DNA of 34,492 nucleotides. It comes from Marinosulfonomonas sp. (GTDB lineage: Bacteria > Pseudomonadota > Alphaproteobacteria > Rhodobacterales > Rhodobacteraceae). The notes under the pieces were generated by a model. That model was given only the letters and a program-made list of their open reading frames with translations, was not told where the DNA came from and ran no database searches. The stretch spans positions 1 through 34,492 of the forward strand of contig JALSJL010000015.1 of NCBI GenBank assembly GCA_026989405.1, given 5' to 3'. Both the position numbers and the translations under genes were made by a program. Below, one piece after another: positions 15,458-24,623 of the stretch (its first letter is position 1; every line of letters starts with the position of its first letter).

Positions 15458-16447
15458 GTGCTGGCCAGCAACCAGATGACATTTGAACGTGACGGGCTTG
15501 AGCGGGCGGCGCATCTGCGCGCGAATGCTGATGAAATCGTCCGGTTGCGGGCCGACAGGGATGCGCGGGCCATCGTGATCTGGCAGGGCAGGCCGCTTGT
15601 GGAGAGCGCAGACAGTCATGTGCTTGCGCGCCTTGCGCTGGATCACCCGATGCTGGCCGCGGGAGCCGGCGAAGAAGTATTTCTGGGCCTCGGCCCGCGC
15701 GGTGCGCTGTTTGCCATCGACCTTTCCGGCTGGTCGCCTGAAACCCCGATACCCGAAGCCGGCGGGTTTCCTGACGACAGCCAGACCCGGCACCCCAAGG
15801 CGCCCGTCGATCATCTCTTTGTGGACCTGCGGATGAACATGTCACGACTTCCTGCGCTGGATGCCGGGCTTGCCGCGACAGCCAGGGCGATCCTGGGATG
15901 GCACGAAATTCACCGTTTCTGTGCCAATTGCGGTCAGGAAAGCCGGGTGTCCATGGCCGGCTGGCAGCGTGACTGTCCGGCCTGCGGCCGCCGCCATTTT
16001 CCGCGCACCGACCCGGTGGTGATCATGCTGTTGACGCACGGAAACTCTGTGCTGCTGGGGCGCTCGCCGGGCTGGCCCGAGGGCATGGTTTCCTTGCTTG
16101 CGGGTTTCGTCGAACCCGGCGAGACACTGGAAGCCGCCGTCCGGCGCGAGGTTCACGAAGAAGTCGGCCTGCGCGTCGGGCGCGTGTCCTACCTGACATC
16201 GCAGCCCTGGCCCTTTCCGGCATCACTCATGATCGGCTGTGCGGCCGAGGCGCTGAGCACGCAGATCACCATGGACCCGGTGGAAATCGAACACGCCTTC
16301 TGGATCAGCCGGGAAGAGCTGATGGACGTCTTCGCCGGCACCCGGAACGACATGTTTCCGGCGCGGCCCGGCTCGGTTGCGCATTTTCTTTTGCGCAACT
16401 GGCTTGCCGACATATCCCAACCGCGCTTAGAACCGTCCGACAACTGA
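15458..16447 (+). CDS. nudC: NAD+ diphosphatase (NADH pyrophosphatase) NudC
   Basis: A 329-residue Nudix hydrolase that cleaves NAD(H), and in the family also removes NAD caps from RNA. The zinc ribbon (Cys155, Cys158, Cys173, Cys176) precedes the Nudix box (GFVEPGETLEAAVRREVHEEVG, starting at 216), and the NudC-specific SQPWPFP motif follows at 248-254. A GTG start at 15458 is chosen: it has GGAGGG at 15446-15451 with 6-nt spacing, and the protein then begins like other alphaproteobacterial NudC proteins (FERDGLERAAHLR). The gene ends 10 bp before the SRPBCC gene, so the two are probably co-transcribed. Confidence 0.92.
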   Translation: MLASNQMTFERDGLERAAHLRANADEIVRLRADRDARAIVIWQGRPLVESADSHVLARLALDHPMLAAGAGEEVFLGLGPRGALFAIDLSGWSPETPIPEAGGFPDDSQTRHPKAPVDHLFVDLRMNMSRLPALDAGLAATARAILGWHEIHRFCANCGQESRVSMAGWQRDCPACGRRHFPRTDPVVIMLLTHGNSVLLGRSPGWPEGMVSLLAGFVEPGETLEAAVRREVHEEVGLRVGRVSYLTSQPWPFPASLMIGCAAEALSTQITMDPVEIEHAFWISREELMDVFAGTRNDMFPARPGSVAHFLLRNWLADISQPRLEPSDN

Positions 16448-16457
16448 TGGTGTGGGC

Positions 16458-16931
16458 ATGAAACTTTCGACGCGGCAGGATGTGGAAGCACCAATCGAGT
16501 TCGTCTTTGAACGGGCGGCTGATTTCGATGCGCATTTGCGCCAGGCCCTGCGCCGGGGCATCGACGCGCGCCGCACCGATGCCCTGACCACCGTGGACGT
16601 CGGTATGAGCTGGCAGGCCCAGATCCAGTTCCGCGGCAAGCCACGCAAGATCATCGGGCAGCTGTGTGCCCTCGACGGGCCGAACGGGTTTGAAATCCAG
16701 TCCAGTTCGGGGGGCATCGACAGTGTTTTCAGTGTCGAATTTCTGCCTCTGTCGCCGCGGCGCACCCGCATCCGGGCCGGTCTTGATCTGCGCCCGTCGA
16801 CACTTTCGGCCCGGCTGCTCATTCAGTCTCTGAAACTGGGAAAGCATCGCCTGAACGAACGGTTTTCGCACCGGATCGCCCGGTTCGCGGAAGAAACCGA
16901 AGGACGTTTCGCCGTGGCCCAAAACCTGTAG
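16458..16931 (+). CDS. SRPBCC-superfamily (START-like) protein
   Basis: A 157-residue soluble protein with the pattern of the SRPBCC/polyketide-cyclase fold. It opens with an N-terminal strand and helix (MKLSTRQDVEAPIEFVFERAADFDAHLRQ), continues with a run of beta strands, and closes with a long C-terminal helix (LSARLLIQSLKLGKHRLNERFSHRIARFAEE). The family binds hydrophobic ligands or lipids; no ligand can be named here. Start choice is uncertain: ATG at 16458 or GTG at 16452, and neither has a strong ribosome binding site, as expected for coupling to nudC. It is convergent with pheA 44 bp away. Confidence 0.78.
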   Translation: MKLSTRQDVEAPIEFVFERAADFDAHLRQALRRGIDARRTDALTTVDVGMSWQAQIQFRGKPRKIIGQLCALDGPNGFEIQSSSGGIDSVFSVEFLPLSPRRTRIRAGLDLRPSTLSARLLIQSLKLGKHRLNERFSHRIARFAEETEGRFAVAQNL

Positions 16932-16975
16932 GGTCAGGCGCCGTTGACCCGGTCGCACGCCTTGTGCGGGCGCGC

Positions 16976-17806
16976 TCAGCGCTGCCGGTTCGCCGGGTAG
17001 ACGCCCAGCAAAGTCATTTCCGAGGTGAAGTAGTCCAGTTCTTCAAGGGCCAGCTTGACGTTGTGGTCATCCGGGTGGCCTTCGATGTCGGCATAGAATT
17101 GCGTGGCCGAAAACGACCCGTCCACCATGTAGCTTTCCAGCTTGGTCATGTTGACGCCGTTGGTGGCAAAGCCACCCGTCGCCTTGTAAAGCGCAGCCGG
17201 AATGTTGCGCACGCGAAACACGAAAGAGGTGATCATCTTGCCGTCGCCGCGGCGGCTCAGGTCCAGTTCTCGCGACATCAGCAGAAAGCGCGTCGTGTTG
17301 TGGGAATGATCCTCGATATGGCGCGCCAGAACATCCAGCCCGTAGATCTCGCCCGCCAGTTCCGATGCCAGGGCCCCCTGCGATCTGTCACCCTGCTGTG
17401 CCACATGCTGCGCCGCGCCCGCGGTGTCGGCGGCAGTTTGCGGGGTGATGTCGTGTTCCTTCAGGAAATCGCGACACTGCCCCAGCAAAACCGTGTGGCT
17501 CAGCGCGGTCCGCACATCGCCGATTGACGTTCCCCGAACGCCCAGCAGGTTGATATGCACCCGCACGAAGGCTTCGTCGACGATATGCAGCCCCGAGGCC
17601 GGCAGCAGCCGGTGAATGTCGGCGACCCGCCCGTAGGTGGTGTTTTCAACCGGCAGCATGGCCAGGTCGGCGTCGCCCCGGCGCACGCATTCGATGACGT
17701 CCTCGAACGTCGCACGCGGGATCGCTTCAAGCTCGGGGCGATAGTCACGGCAGGCCTGGTGTGAATAGGCGCCGGGTTCTCCCTGGAAGGCGATGCGTCC
17801 TGTCAT
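16976..17806 (-). CDS. pheA: Prephenate dehydratase
   Basis: A 276-residue monofunctional prephenate dehydratase, the step from prephenate to phenylpyruvate in phenylalanine synthesis. The N-terminal catalytic domain begins with RIAFQGEPGAYSHQA and contains the conserved ENTTYG segment (PVEN at about 52-55) and NTTRFLL. The C-terminal ACT domain carries the phenylalanine-binding GVNMTKLESYMVDG region (ESR in most enzymes is ESY here). The fusion with chorismate mutase seen in enterobacteria is absent. The gene is transcribed away from the cytochrome c gene, with which it shares a 116-bp divergent promoter region. Confidence 0.94.
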   Translation of the reverse strand: MTGRIAFQGEPGAYSHQACRDYRPELEAIPRATFEDVIECVRRGDADLAMLPVENTTYGRVADIHRLLPASGLHIVDEAFVRVHINLLGVRGTSIGDVRTALSHTVLLGQCRDFLKEHDITPQTAADTAGAAQHVAQQGDRSQGALASELAGEIYGLDVLARHIEDHSHNTTRFLLMSRELDLSRRGDGKMITSFVFRVRNIPAALYKATGGFATNGVNMTKLESYMVDGSFSATQFYADIEGHPDDHNVKLALEELDYFTSEMTLLGVYPANRQR

Positions 17807-17922
17807 GTGTCTCTTTTACCGGTTTGGGCCAACAAGGGCGTTTGGTCGCGCCTCTTATACCTTGAAACTTGCGCTGGGAAGCGGGTAGATAGCGCGAAAT
17901 TCTCGAGGATATGGAACGCGAC

Positions 17923-18450
17923 ATGTTCGACACAATGACAATGACCAAGATAGGCGGCGCTTTTTTCGGCGCTCTTTTGATCTTTCTGCTGGGGAACTGG
18001 GTTGCCCAGATGATCTATTTCCCCGGTGAGGGGCATGGCGGCGAAGAGCATGTCGCCAAGGCCTATCCGATTGAGGTCGAGGGGGCCGAAGGTGGTCACG
18101 AAGCCGAGGTTGAAGAGGTCGACTTTGGCGCGCTGCTTGCCGCGGCCGATGCAGACAAGGGCGCCAAGGTGTTTTCCAAATGCAAGGCCTGCCACAAGAT
18201 CGAGCCGGGGGTGAATGCCACGGGGCCGTCGCTCTATGGCATCGTTGGCCGCCCGGTCGCGGCGGCAGAAGGTTTTGGCTATTCCGGGGCGCTTTCCGGT
18301 CTGGGCGGCGAATGGACTCCGGAACGGCTGAACGAATTCCTGGCCAACCCGAAGGCGTTCGCGCCAGGCACGAAAATGACGTTCTCGGGACTGAAAAAGA
18401 TCCAGGACCGCGCGAACCTGATTGCCTATCTCGATTCGCTCGACGGCTGA
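17923..18450 (+). CDS. cycM: Membrane-anchored cytochrome c (CycM/c552-like)
   Basis: A 175-residue cytochrome. Residues 8-32 form an uncleaved membrane anchor (KIGGAFFGALLIFLLGNWVAQ), followed by an acidic, Glu/His/Gly-rich linker (35-68). The class I haem domain has CKACH at 87-91 and the likely sixth ligand Met152 in GTKMTFSG. The layout matches CycM/cytochrome c552 of Rhodobacterales and Paracoccus, which passes electrons from the bc1 complex to cytochrome oxidase. The ATG at 17923 gives the family-like N-terminus MFDTMTMTK; an ATG at 17911 lies too close to its GAGGA to be favoured. A strong terminator follows, so the gene is monocistronic. Confidence 0.9.
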   Translation: MFDTMTMTKIGGAFFGALLIFLLGNWVAQMIYFPGEGHGGEEHVAKAYPIEVEGAEGGHEAEVEEVDFGALLAAADADKGAKVFSKCKACHKIEPGVNATGPSLYGIVGRPVAAAEGFGYSGALSGLGGEWTPERLNEFLANPKAFAPGTKMTFSGLKKIQDRANLIAYLDSLDG

Positions 18451-18491
18451 GGCCGCGCGCACGGGCCGATCCGGCACATGACCTGTCGCAG

Positions 18492-18516
18492 GCCGCCCCG
18501 TATCGGGGCGGCTTTT
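18492..18516 (+). terminator. Rho-independent terminator after cycM
   Basis: A perfect 9-bp stem (GCCGCCCCG at 18492-18500 and its complement at 18504-18512) with loop TAT is followed by TTTT at 18513-18516. It ends the cytochrome transcript and separates it from the yej operon. Confidence 0.9.
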
Positions 18517-18696
18517 CCGGTTCCGGAGGGCAGGCATCCGGCAGATCCGCCCGAGCACGAAAAAATGACCGGTTTTGAATGTGTTCGCCCGGGCATGGGC
18601 CAATCTCCACTTGATTTGCCGCGCGCTGCGCACATACGCTGGCAGCCAACAAAGGCGCGGGCCGCGGGCCTTGCATCACGGATGGAGGATGAAACC

Positions 18697-20604
18697 ATGA
18701 ACAGCCGCAAGATCGATGCAACCGCAAAGACGCAGCGTGCTTCTGCCCTGTCCTGGCGGTGGGTGGTCATGGGGTTTTCCCTGCTGTTCGTCGCGCTGGT
18801 CTGGGCCGCGCAGGCGCGGGCGCAGGAAACCACGGTTTCACACGGGTTCAAACGCTTTGGCGAGTTGAAATACCCGGCCGACATGGCCCACCTCGACTAT
18901 GTGAACCCGGATGCCCCGAAGGGTGGAGAAATCGCGGTCTGGACGCAGGGCACCTTCGACAGTTTCAACTCGTATGCGCGCAAGGGAACGGCGGTCTGGG
19001 GCGCAACGATCGGCATCGAGCGCCTGATGACCAGCACCGCGGATGAGATCGGCTCCAGCTACTGCCTGCTTTGCGAGTCGATTGAATATCCGGAAGATCA
19101 TTCCTGGGTCATTTTCCATCTGCGCGATGACGTCAAGTTCGCCGATGGCACGTCAATGACGGCCGAAGACGTGGCCTTCACCCACAATCTGACCATGGAA
19201 CAGGCGCTGGAGTCCTTCCGCGAAGGGGTCAAGCGCATCATCTCGGGGGTCGAAGTGATCGATCCGCTGACCGTCAAGTTCACTTTCGTGCCGGACAGCC
19301 CGAAGTTCGACCGCATTGACCAGGCCGGCGCGACATCGGTCATGTCAAAGGCGTGGTTCGAAAAGACCGGCCACCGGCTTGATGAAACCAGCGATGAGCC
19401 GTTCATGGGCACCGGCCCCTATGTGCTCGACAGTTTTGAATTCAACGAGCGTGTGATCTACAAGCGCAACCCGGACTACTGGGGGGAAAACCATCCGCTG
19501 AATATCGGACGCAACAACTTCGACACGATCAGGGTCGAATATTTCGCCGACAGCAACGCCGCCTTCGAAGGCTTCAAGGCCGGCGCCTATACATTCCGCA
19601 TTGAAAACTCGTCCAAGCAATGGGCGACCGGTTATGACTTTCCGGCGCTTGAAAAGGGATGGGTGGTGAAGGGCGAACTGCCCGACGGCACCATGGCCTC
19701 GGGTCAGGCATTCATCATCAACCTGCGTCGCGAAAAGTTCCAGGACCCCCGCGTGCGTGAGGCGATTGGCCTGATGTTCAACTTCGAATGGTCGAACGAA
19801 AGCCTGTTCTTCGGGCTGTATGAGCGGATCAATTCCTTCGTTGAAAACAGCTACCTGGAGCCGATGGGGCCGCCGTCTGACGCCGAACTCAAGGTGCTGG
19901 AACCGATCGCCGATCTGCTGCCGCCCGGCGTTCTGGACAGCGAGCCGGTGATGGCGCCGGTGTCGCGCGCCGATCAGGCCTTTGACCGGGCCAATGCCCG
20001 CAAGGCCGGCAAGCTGCTGGACGAAGCGGGCTGGACCGTGGGCGATGACGGCATGCGCCGCAATGCGGCCGGCGAGACGCTGAAGGTAGAGTTCCTGCAA
20101 CGCTCCCCGGCGTTTGACCGGATCGTCAACCCTTACGTCGACAACCTGCGCAAGATTGGCGTCGATGCCAGGCTTGACCGGGTCGATAATGCGCAATGGG
20201 TCGATCGGCGCTATGCCTTCGATTACGATACGGTCAATGACAGCATGGCGCTTGGCTATGAGCCCGGCTCGGGGCTGGCGCAGATGTTGGGCTCGGCCGA
20301 TGCCGACGTGTCGGTGTTCAACTCGCCCGGGCTCAAGAACGAAGCCGTGGACGCGCTGATCGAGGTGATCCGGCGCGCCGAAACCAAGGAAGAGCTGGAC
20401 CCGGCGGTCTCGGCGCTTGACCGCGTGCTGCGCGCCATCCGTTTCTGGGTGCCGCAATGGTACAAGGACGTGCACACCGTGGCCTATTACGACATGTTCG
20501 AATACCCCGAACCGCTGCCGCCTTATGACCTTGGCTACCTCGACTTCTGGTGGGTCAATGCCGACAAGGCCGCGGCGCTCAAGGCCGCCGGCGCCTTTCA
20601 GTAG
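18697..20604 (+). CDS. yejA: Peptide ABC transporter substrate-binding protein YejA-like
   Basis: A 635-residue periplasmic solute-binding protein of family 5 (SBP_bac_5), the binding component of a YejABEF importer for oligopeptides and microcin-C-like compounds. A long signal peptide (1-43) ends ARAQE. The mature part begins with the YejA-type HGFKRFGELKYPADMAHLDYVNPDAPKGG and contains the family block FKFADGTSMTAEDV-like segment (DVKFADGTSMTAEDVAFT), YVLDSFEFNERVIYKRNPDYWG and a C-terminal RFWVPQWYKDVH. The ATG at 18697 has GGAGGA at 18684-18689 with 7-nt spacing; the frame upstream of it runs through the terminator region and is not coding. It is the first gene of the four-gene yej operon. 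Confidence 0.92.
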   Translation: MNSRKIDATAKTQRASALSWRWVVMGFSLLFVALVWAAQARAQETTVSHGFKRFGELKYPADMAHLDYVNPDAPKGGEIAVWTQGTFDSFNSYARKGTAVWGATIGIERLMTSTADEIGSSYCLLCESIEYPEDHSWVIFHLRDDVKFADGTSMTAEDVAFTHNLTMEQALESFREGVKRIISGVEVIDPLTVKFTFVPDSPKFDRIDQAGATSVMSKAWFEKTGHRLDETSDEPFMGTGPYVLDSFEFNERVIYKRNPDYWGENHPLNIGRNNFDTIRVEYFADSNAAFEGFKAGAYTFRIENSSKQWATGYDFPALEKGWVVKGELPDGTMASGQAFIINLRREKFQDPRVREAIGLMFNFEWSNESLFFGLYERINSFVENSYLEPMGPPSDAELKVLEPIADLLPPGVLDSEPVMAPVSRADQAFDRANARKAGKLLDEAGWTVGDDGMRRNAAGETLKVEFLQRSPAFDRIVNPYVDNLRKIGVDARLDRVDNAQWVDRRYAFDYDTVNDSMALGYEPGSGLAQMLGSADADVSVFNSPGLKNEAVDALIEVIRRAETKEELDPAVSALDRVLRAIRFWVPQWYKDVHTVAYYDMFEYPEPLPPYDLGYLDFWWVNADKAAALKAAGAFQ

Positions 20605-20629
20605 CGGCTGAACAGGCAGGTCGCGTCGC

Positions 20630-21727
20630 ATGGGCGCCTATATCGTTCGCAGGCTGCTGCTGATCATCCCCACGCTTCTCGGGATCATGATCATCAACTT
20701 CACCCTGACCCAGTTCGTTCCCGGCGGGCCGGTCGAGCAGATCATCGCCCAGATGCAGGGCGAAGGCGACGTGTTCGAAACCATTGCCGGCGGGGCGACG
20801 GAAACCAGGGGCAACGTGGCGCTCGGTGACAACGCCCTGTCGACGAAATACATCGGCGCTCGCGGCTTGCCGGAAGAATTCATCGCCGAGCTGGAAAAGC
20901 AGTTCGGCTTCGACAAGCCGCCGCTCGAGCGCTTTTTGAACATGATGTGGAACTACATCCGCTTCGATTTCGGCGAAAGCTACTTTCGCTCGGAAAAGGT
21001 GCTTTCGCTGGTCTGGGACAAGCTGCCGGTCTCGATCACGCTGGGGCTGTGGTCCACGCTCATCGCCTATCTGGTGTCGATCCCGCTTGGCATCCGAAAG
21101 GCGGTAAAGGACGGCTCGCGCTTTGACACCTGGACCAGTGCGCTGATCATCGTGGGCTATGCCATTCCGGGGTTCCTGTTTGCGATCCTGCTGCTCGTTC
21201 TGTTTGCCGGCGGCAGCTACTGGCAGATATTCCCGCTGCGCGGCCTGACATCAAGCAACTGGGAAGAATTGTCGTTGCTCGGCAAGGTCGGCGACTATTT
21301 CTGGCACATTACCCTGCCGGTGCTCGCCAGTTCGATATCGGGTTTCGCCACGCTGACCCTGCTCACCAAGAACTCGTTTCTCGACGAGATCAAGAAGCAA
21401 TACGTGATCACGGCGCGCGCCAAGGGCCTGTCCGAGCGTCGCGTGCTTTACGGTCACGTCTTTCGCAACGCCATGCTGATCGTGATTGCGGGATTTCCGG
21501 CCCTTTTCATCGGCATCTTCTTCGGCGGCTCGGTAATCATCGAAACCCTGTTCTCGCTTGACGGGCTGGGCCGGCTCGGGTTTGAGGCAGCGCTGGCGCG
21601 CGACTATCCGATCATCTTCGGCACGTTGTTCTTCTTCGGCCTGATCGGCCTGTTGATCGGTATCCTCAGCGACCTGATGTATGTTTTCGTCGATCCGCGC
21701 ATCGACTTTGACGTCCGAGAAACCTGA
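20630..21727 (+). CDS. yejB: Peptide ABC transporter permease YejB
   Basis: A 365-residue inner-membrane permease of the DppB/OppB type. It starts with the typical YIVRRLLLIIPTLLGIMIINF helix, followed by a periplasmic insert (about 30-105) and five more helices. The cytoplasmic EAA loop that docks on the ATPase is seen in ARAKGLSERRVLYGHVFRNA (about 260-280). The length equals that of E. coli YejB. It begins 25 bp after yejA, and its stop shares one base with the yejE start (TGATG). Confidence 0.94.
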   Translation: MGAYIVRRLLLIIPTLLGIMIINFTLTQFVPGGPVEQIIAQMQGEGDVFETIAGGATETRGNVALGDNALSTKYIGARGLPEEFIAELEKQFGFDKPPLERFLNMMWNYIRFDFGESYFRSEKVLSLVWDKLPVSITLGLWSTLIAYLVSIPLGIRKAVKDGSRFDTWTSALIIVGYAIPGFLFAILLLVLFAGGSYWQIFPLRGLTSSNWEELSLLGKVGDYFWHITLPVLASSISGFATLTLLTKNSFLDEIKKQYVITARAKGLSERRVLYGHVFRNAMLIVIAGFPALFIGIFFGGSVIIETLFSLDGLGRLGFEAALARDYPIIFGTLFFFGLIGLLIGILSDLMYVFVDPRIDFDVRET

Positions 21728-22911
21728 TGGCCGGTTTCCCGGAACATATCCCCACGGAACTGGCCAGGCCGTTGCCCGGGCCGGAGCATCGGCCGGGACG
21801 CCGGGCGCGCCTGTCGCCGCTCAACCAGCGCCGCTGGCGCAATTTCAAGCGTAACCGCCGTGCCCTGTGGTCGCTCTGGATATTTTCGATCCTGTTCGGC
21901 CTGTCGCTCTTTGCCGAGTTCATCGCCAACGACAAGCCGATCCTCGTCAGCTACCGGGGCGAATTGCGGATGCCGATCTTCAGGTTCTACCCGGAAACCG
22001 CCTTCGGCGGCGACTTCAGGACCGAGGCAATCTATCGCGACCCCGAGGTGCAGTGCCTGATCGTGACAGGCGGCCTGCCCGAATGCTGGGATGATCCCGA
22101 GACCCTCATTCGCGACGCGCAGGATGGCGAGGTGGCGGGGCAGGCGATCGAAAAGGGCTGGATGATCTGGCCGCCGATCCGCTCCAGCTACCAGACCCTG
22201 TCCAATGAAGCGGGCGTGGCGCCGGCGCCCCCCTCGCGCGCTCACCTGCTGGGCACCGACGACACCAAGCGCGACGTGCTGGCACGCGTGATCTACGGCT
22301 TCCGCCTGTCGATCATCTTCGCCATTCTCGTCACCGTCTCGACCTCGATCATCGGCATCGCCGCGGGCGCAGTGCAGGGCTATTTCGGCGGCTGGACCGA
22401 CCTGATTTTCCAGCGCGCGCTGGAAATCTGGGGGTCGACCCCTTCGCTTTACGTGATCATCATCCTGTTTGCGATCCTCGAGCGCAGCTTCTGGGTGCTG
22501 GTCTTCGTCACCGTTCTGTTCGGCTGGCCGGCTCTGGTGGGCGTTGTGCGCGCCGAGTTTCTGCGCGCGCGCAACTTCGAATATGTGCGCGCCGCCCGTG
22601 CGCTTGGGGTTTCCAACCGCACGATCATGTTCCGCCACATGCTCCCCAACGCGATGGTGGCCACCGTCACCTTGCTCCCGTTCCTGATCACCGGCGCCAT
22701 CGGCGGGCTTGCCGGGCTTGACTTTCTGGGCTTCGGGCTGCCCTCCTCGGCGCCGTCGCTGGGTGAGCTGACCTTGCAGGCCAAGCAGAACCTGCAGGCC
22801 CCCTGGCTTGGCTTCACCGCGTTTTTCACCTATGCCATCATGCTGTCGCTGCTGGTCTTCATCTTCGAAGGCGTGCGCGACGCGTTCGATCCGCGAAAGA
22901 CATTCCAATGA
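21727..22911 (+). CDS. yejE: Peptide ABC transporter permease YejE
   Basis: A 394-residue permease of the DppC/OppC type with the extended N-terminal and periplasmic portions seen in YejE. It has a basic cytoplasmic N-terminus (SPLNQRRWRNFKRNRRALWS), a first helix at about 45-65, and a large periplasmic region (about 70-185) with three Cys. Five more helices follow, and the EAA loop is RAARALGVSNRTIMFRHMLPNA. Its start overlaps the yejB stop by one base, and its stop overlaps the yejF start by 4 bp, so the two permeases and the ATPase are made in fixed proportion. Confidence 0.94.
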   Translation: MAGFPEHIPTELARPLPGPEHRPGRRARLSPLNQRRWRNFKRNRRALWSLWIFSILFGLSLFAEFIANDKPILVSYRGELRMPIFRFYPETAFGGDFRTEAIYRDPEVQCLIVTGGLPECWDDPETLIRDAQDGEVAGQAIEKGWMIWPPIRSSYQTLSNEAGVAPAPPSRAHLLGTDDTKRDVLARVIYGFRLSIIFAILVTVSTSIIGIAAGAVQGYFGGWTDLIFQRALEIWGSTPSLYVIIILFAILERSFWVLVFVTVLFGWPALVGVVRAEFLRARNFEYVRAARALGVSNRTIMFRHMLPNAMVATVTLLPFLITGAIGGLAGLDFLGFGLPSSAPSLGELTLQAKQNLQAPWLGFTAFFTYAIMLSLLVFIFEGVRDAFDPRKTFQ

Positions 22912-24494
22912 ACACGGTTCTCGAGGTGAAGAACCTGTCGGTTTCCTTCCGCCAGGACGGCCAGCTGCATCCGGCGGTGCGCCAGGTCTCCTTCACCGTC
23001 GGCAAGGGCGAAACCGTGGCGCTTGTCGGCGAAAGCGGCTCGGGCAAGTCGGTCACGGCCCTGTCCACCGTGTCGCTGCTGGGCGACAGCGCGCGTGTCG
23101 AAGGGTCCGTGACCTACAAGGGCGAAGAGCTCATCGGCGCGCCCGAAAAGCGGCTGATGGCGGTGCGCGGCAACGACATTTCCTTTATCTTCCAGGAACC
23201 GATGACCTCGCTCAACCCGCTGCACACGCTGGAAAAACAGCTGGCCGAAAGCCTGGCGCTGCACCAGGGCATTGCCGGCCCGCAGGCGCGCGGCAAGGTG
23301 ATCGAACTGCTGGAAAAGGTCGGCATCGACCAGCCCGAATCGCGCCTCGGGGCCTATCCGCACCAGCTTTCCGGCGGCCAGCGTCAGCGGGTGATGATCG
23401 CGATGGCGCTGGCCAACGGCCCGGACCTGCTGATCGCGGATGAGCCGACAACGGCGCTCGATGTCACCATCCAGGCGCAAATTCTCGACCTTCTGGCCGA
23501 GCTGAAATCGGCCGAGAACATGTCGATGCTGTTCATCACCCACGACCTTGCCATCGTGCGCCGGATCGCCGACAGGGTCTGCGTCATGCAGGATGGCGAG
23601 ATTGTCGAACAGGGTCCGACCGAGGAAATTTTCACCAACCCGCGCCACCCCTACACCGTGAAGTTGCTCAGTGCCGAATCCGCCGGCGGGCCGGGGCCCG
23701 TGCCCGAAAATGCCCGGGAAATCGTGCGCACCGAGGCCCTGCGCATCTGGTTCCCGATCCAGCGCGGGCTTCTCAAGCGCACGGTCGGCCATGTGAAAGC
23801 GGTGAACGCCGCGACGCTTTCCGTGCACGAGGGGGAAACCCTTGGCATTGTTGGCGAAAGCGGTTCCGGCAAGACCACCCTGGCGCTCGCGATCATGCGC
23901 CTGATCGCCTCGGAAGGGCCGATCGTCTTTCAGGGTCAGGATATCCAGGGCTGGAAATCAAGGCGCCTGCGCCCGCTGCGCCGGCACATGCAGATCGTGT
24001 TTCAGGATCCGTATGGCTCGCTCAGCCCGCGCATGACGTGCGAAGAAGTCATCGCCGAAGGCCTTTCGATCCACGCGATCGACCCGACACGCGACCGGCG
24101 CGAAATGGTCGCCGAGATCATGGAAGAAGTCGGGCTCGACCCGGCCACCATGCACCGCTACCCGCACGAGTTTTCCGGCGGCCAGCGCCAGCGCATCGCC
24201 ATTGCGCGCGCCATGATCTTGCGCCCGCGCCTTGTGGTGCTCGATGAACCCACCTCGGCGCTCGACATGACGGTGCAGGTCCAGATCGTCGACCTCCTGC
24301 GCCAGCTTCAGGCGCGCCACAAGCTGGCCTACCTGTTCATCAGCCACGACCTCAAGGTGGTGCGTGCCCTCAGCCACAGGGTGATGGTCATGAAAAACGG
24401 CGACATCGTTGAGCAGGGCCCCGTCGAGCAGGTCTTTGCAGCCCCGAAATCAGACTATACCCGCACCCTGATGAAGGCCGCTTTCCTCGCCTGA
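22908..24494 (+). CDS. yejF: Peptide ABC transporter ATP-binding protein YejF (dual ATPase)
   Basis: A 528-residue cytoplasmic protein with two complete ABC domains fused in tandem, the arrangement specific to YejF within the peptide importers. Domain one: Walker A GESGSGKS (about 42-49), signature LSGGQRQR, Walker B LLIADEPTTALD. Domain two: Walker A GESGSGKT (about 317-324), signature FSGGQRQR, Walker B LVVLDEPTSALD. Each domain ends in the oligopeptide-transporter tail (HPYT at about 250, SDYTRTLM at the C-terminus). It overlaps yejE by 4 bp and is the last gene of the operon. Confidence 0.95.
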   Translation: MNTVLEVKNLSVSFRQDGQLHPAVRQVSFTVGKGETVALVGESGSGKSVTALSTVSLLGDSARVEGSVTYKGEELIGAPEKRLMAVRGNDISFIFQEPMTSLNPLHTLEKQLAESLALHQGIAGPQARGKVIELLEKVGIDQPESRLGAYPHQLSGGQRQRVMIAMALANGPDLLIADEPTTALDVTIQAQILDLLAELKSAENMSMLFITHDLAIVRRIADRVCVMQDGEIVEQGPTEEIFTNPRHPYTVKLLSAESAGGPGPVPENAREIVRTEALRIWFPIQRGLLKRTVGHVKAVNAATLSVHEGETLGIVGESGSGKTTLALAIMRLIASEGPIVFQGQDIQGWKSRRLRPLRRHMQIVFQDPYGSLSPRMTCEEVIAEGLSIHAIDPTRDRREMVAEIMEEVGLDPATMHRYPHEFSGGQRQRIAIARAMILRPRLVVLDEPTSALDMTVQVQIVDLLRQLQARHKLAYLFISHDLKVVRALSHRVMVMKNGDIVEQGPVEQVFAAPKSDYTRTLMKAAFLA

Positions 24495-24510
24495 GCAACC
24501 CGCGGCCCGG

Positions 24511-24570
24511 CTTCATCTTGCCCCAAATACTCCCGCCGGAGGCAAACCTGAACGCCCCCGAACGGGGGCG
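24511..24570 (-). terminator. Convergent 3' region: hairpins and a conserved-looking intergenic motif
   Basis: This lies between yejF (plus, stop 24494) and the carboxypeptidase gene (minus, stop 24624). An 8-bp stem (ACGCCCCC at 24552-24559 with its complement at 24564-24571) comes first when read on the minus strand. Next comes CTCCGGCGGGAGTATTT (about 24523-24539), a short GC hairpin followed by TATTT. This second block resembles an intergenic sequence I recall as common in Rhodobacteraceae. It probably ends the minus-strand transcript; termination for yejF is less clear. Confidence 0.45.
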
Positions 24571-24623
24571 TGAGGACCAAAAAATCGCGCCGCCAGGCGC
24601 GTCATTCCTGTTTCTTGCCCGCG

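Noticed and set aside
16931..16975. Terminator between the SRPBCC gene and pheA
   Set aside because: Short stems (GGGTCA/TGACCC and CGCAC/GTGCG) can form, but neither is followed by a T-run in either direction.
21604..22908. 434-codon minus-strand frame opposite yejE
   Set aside because: The translation is low-complexity, rich in Gln/Gly/Arg/His, and antisense to yejE, which has strong family support.
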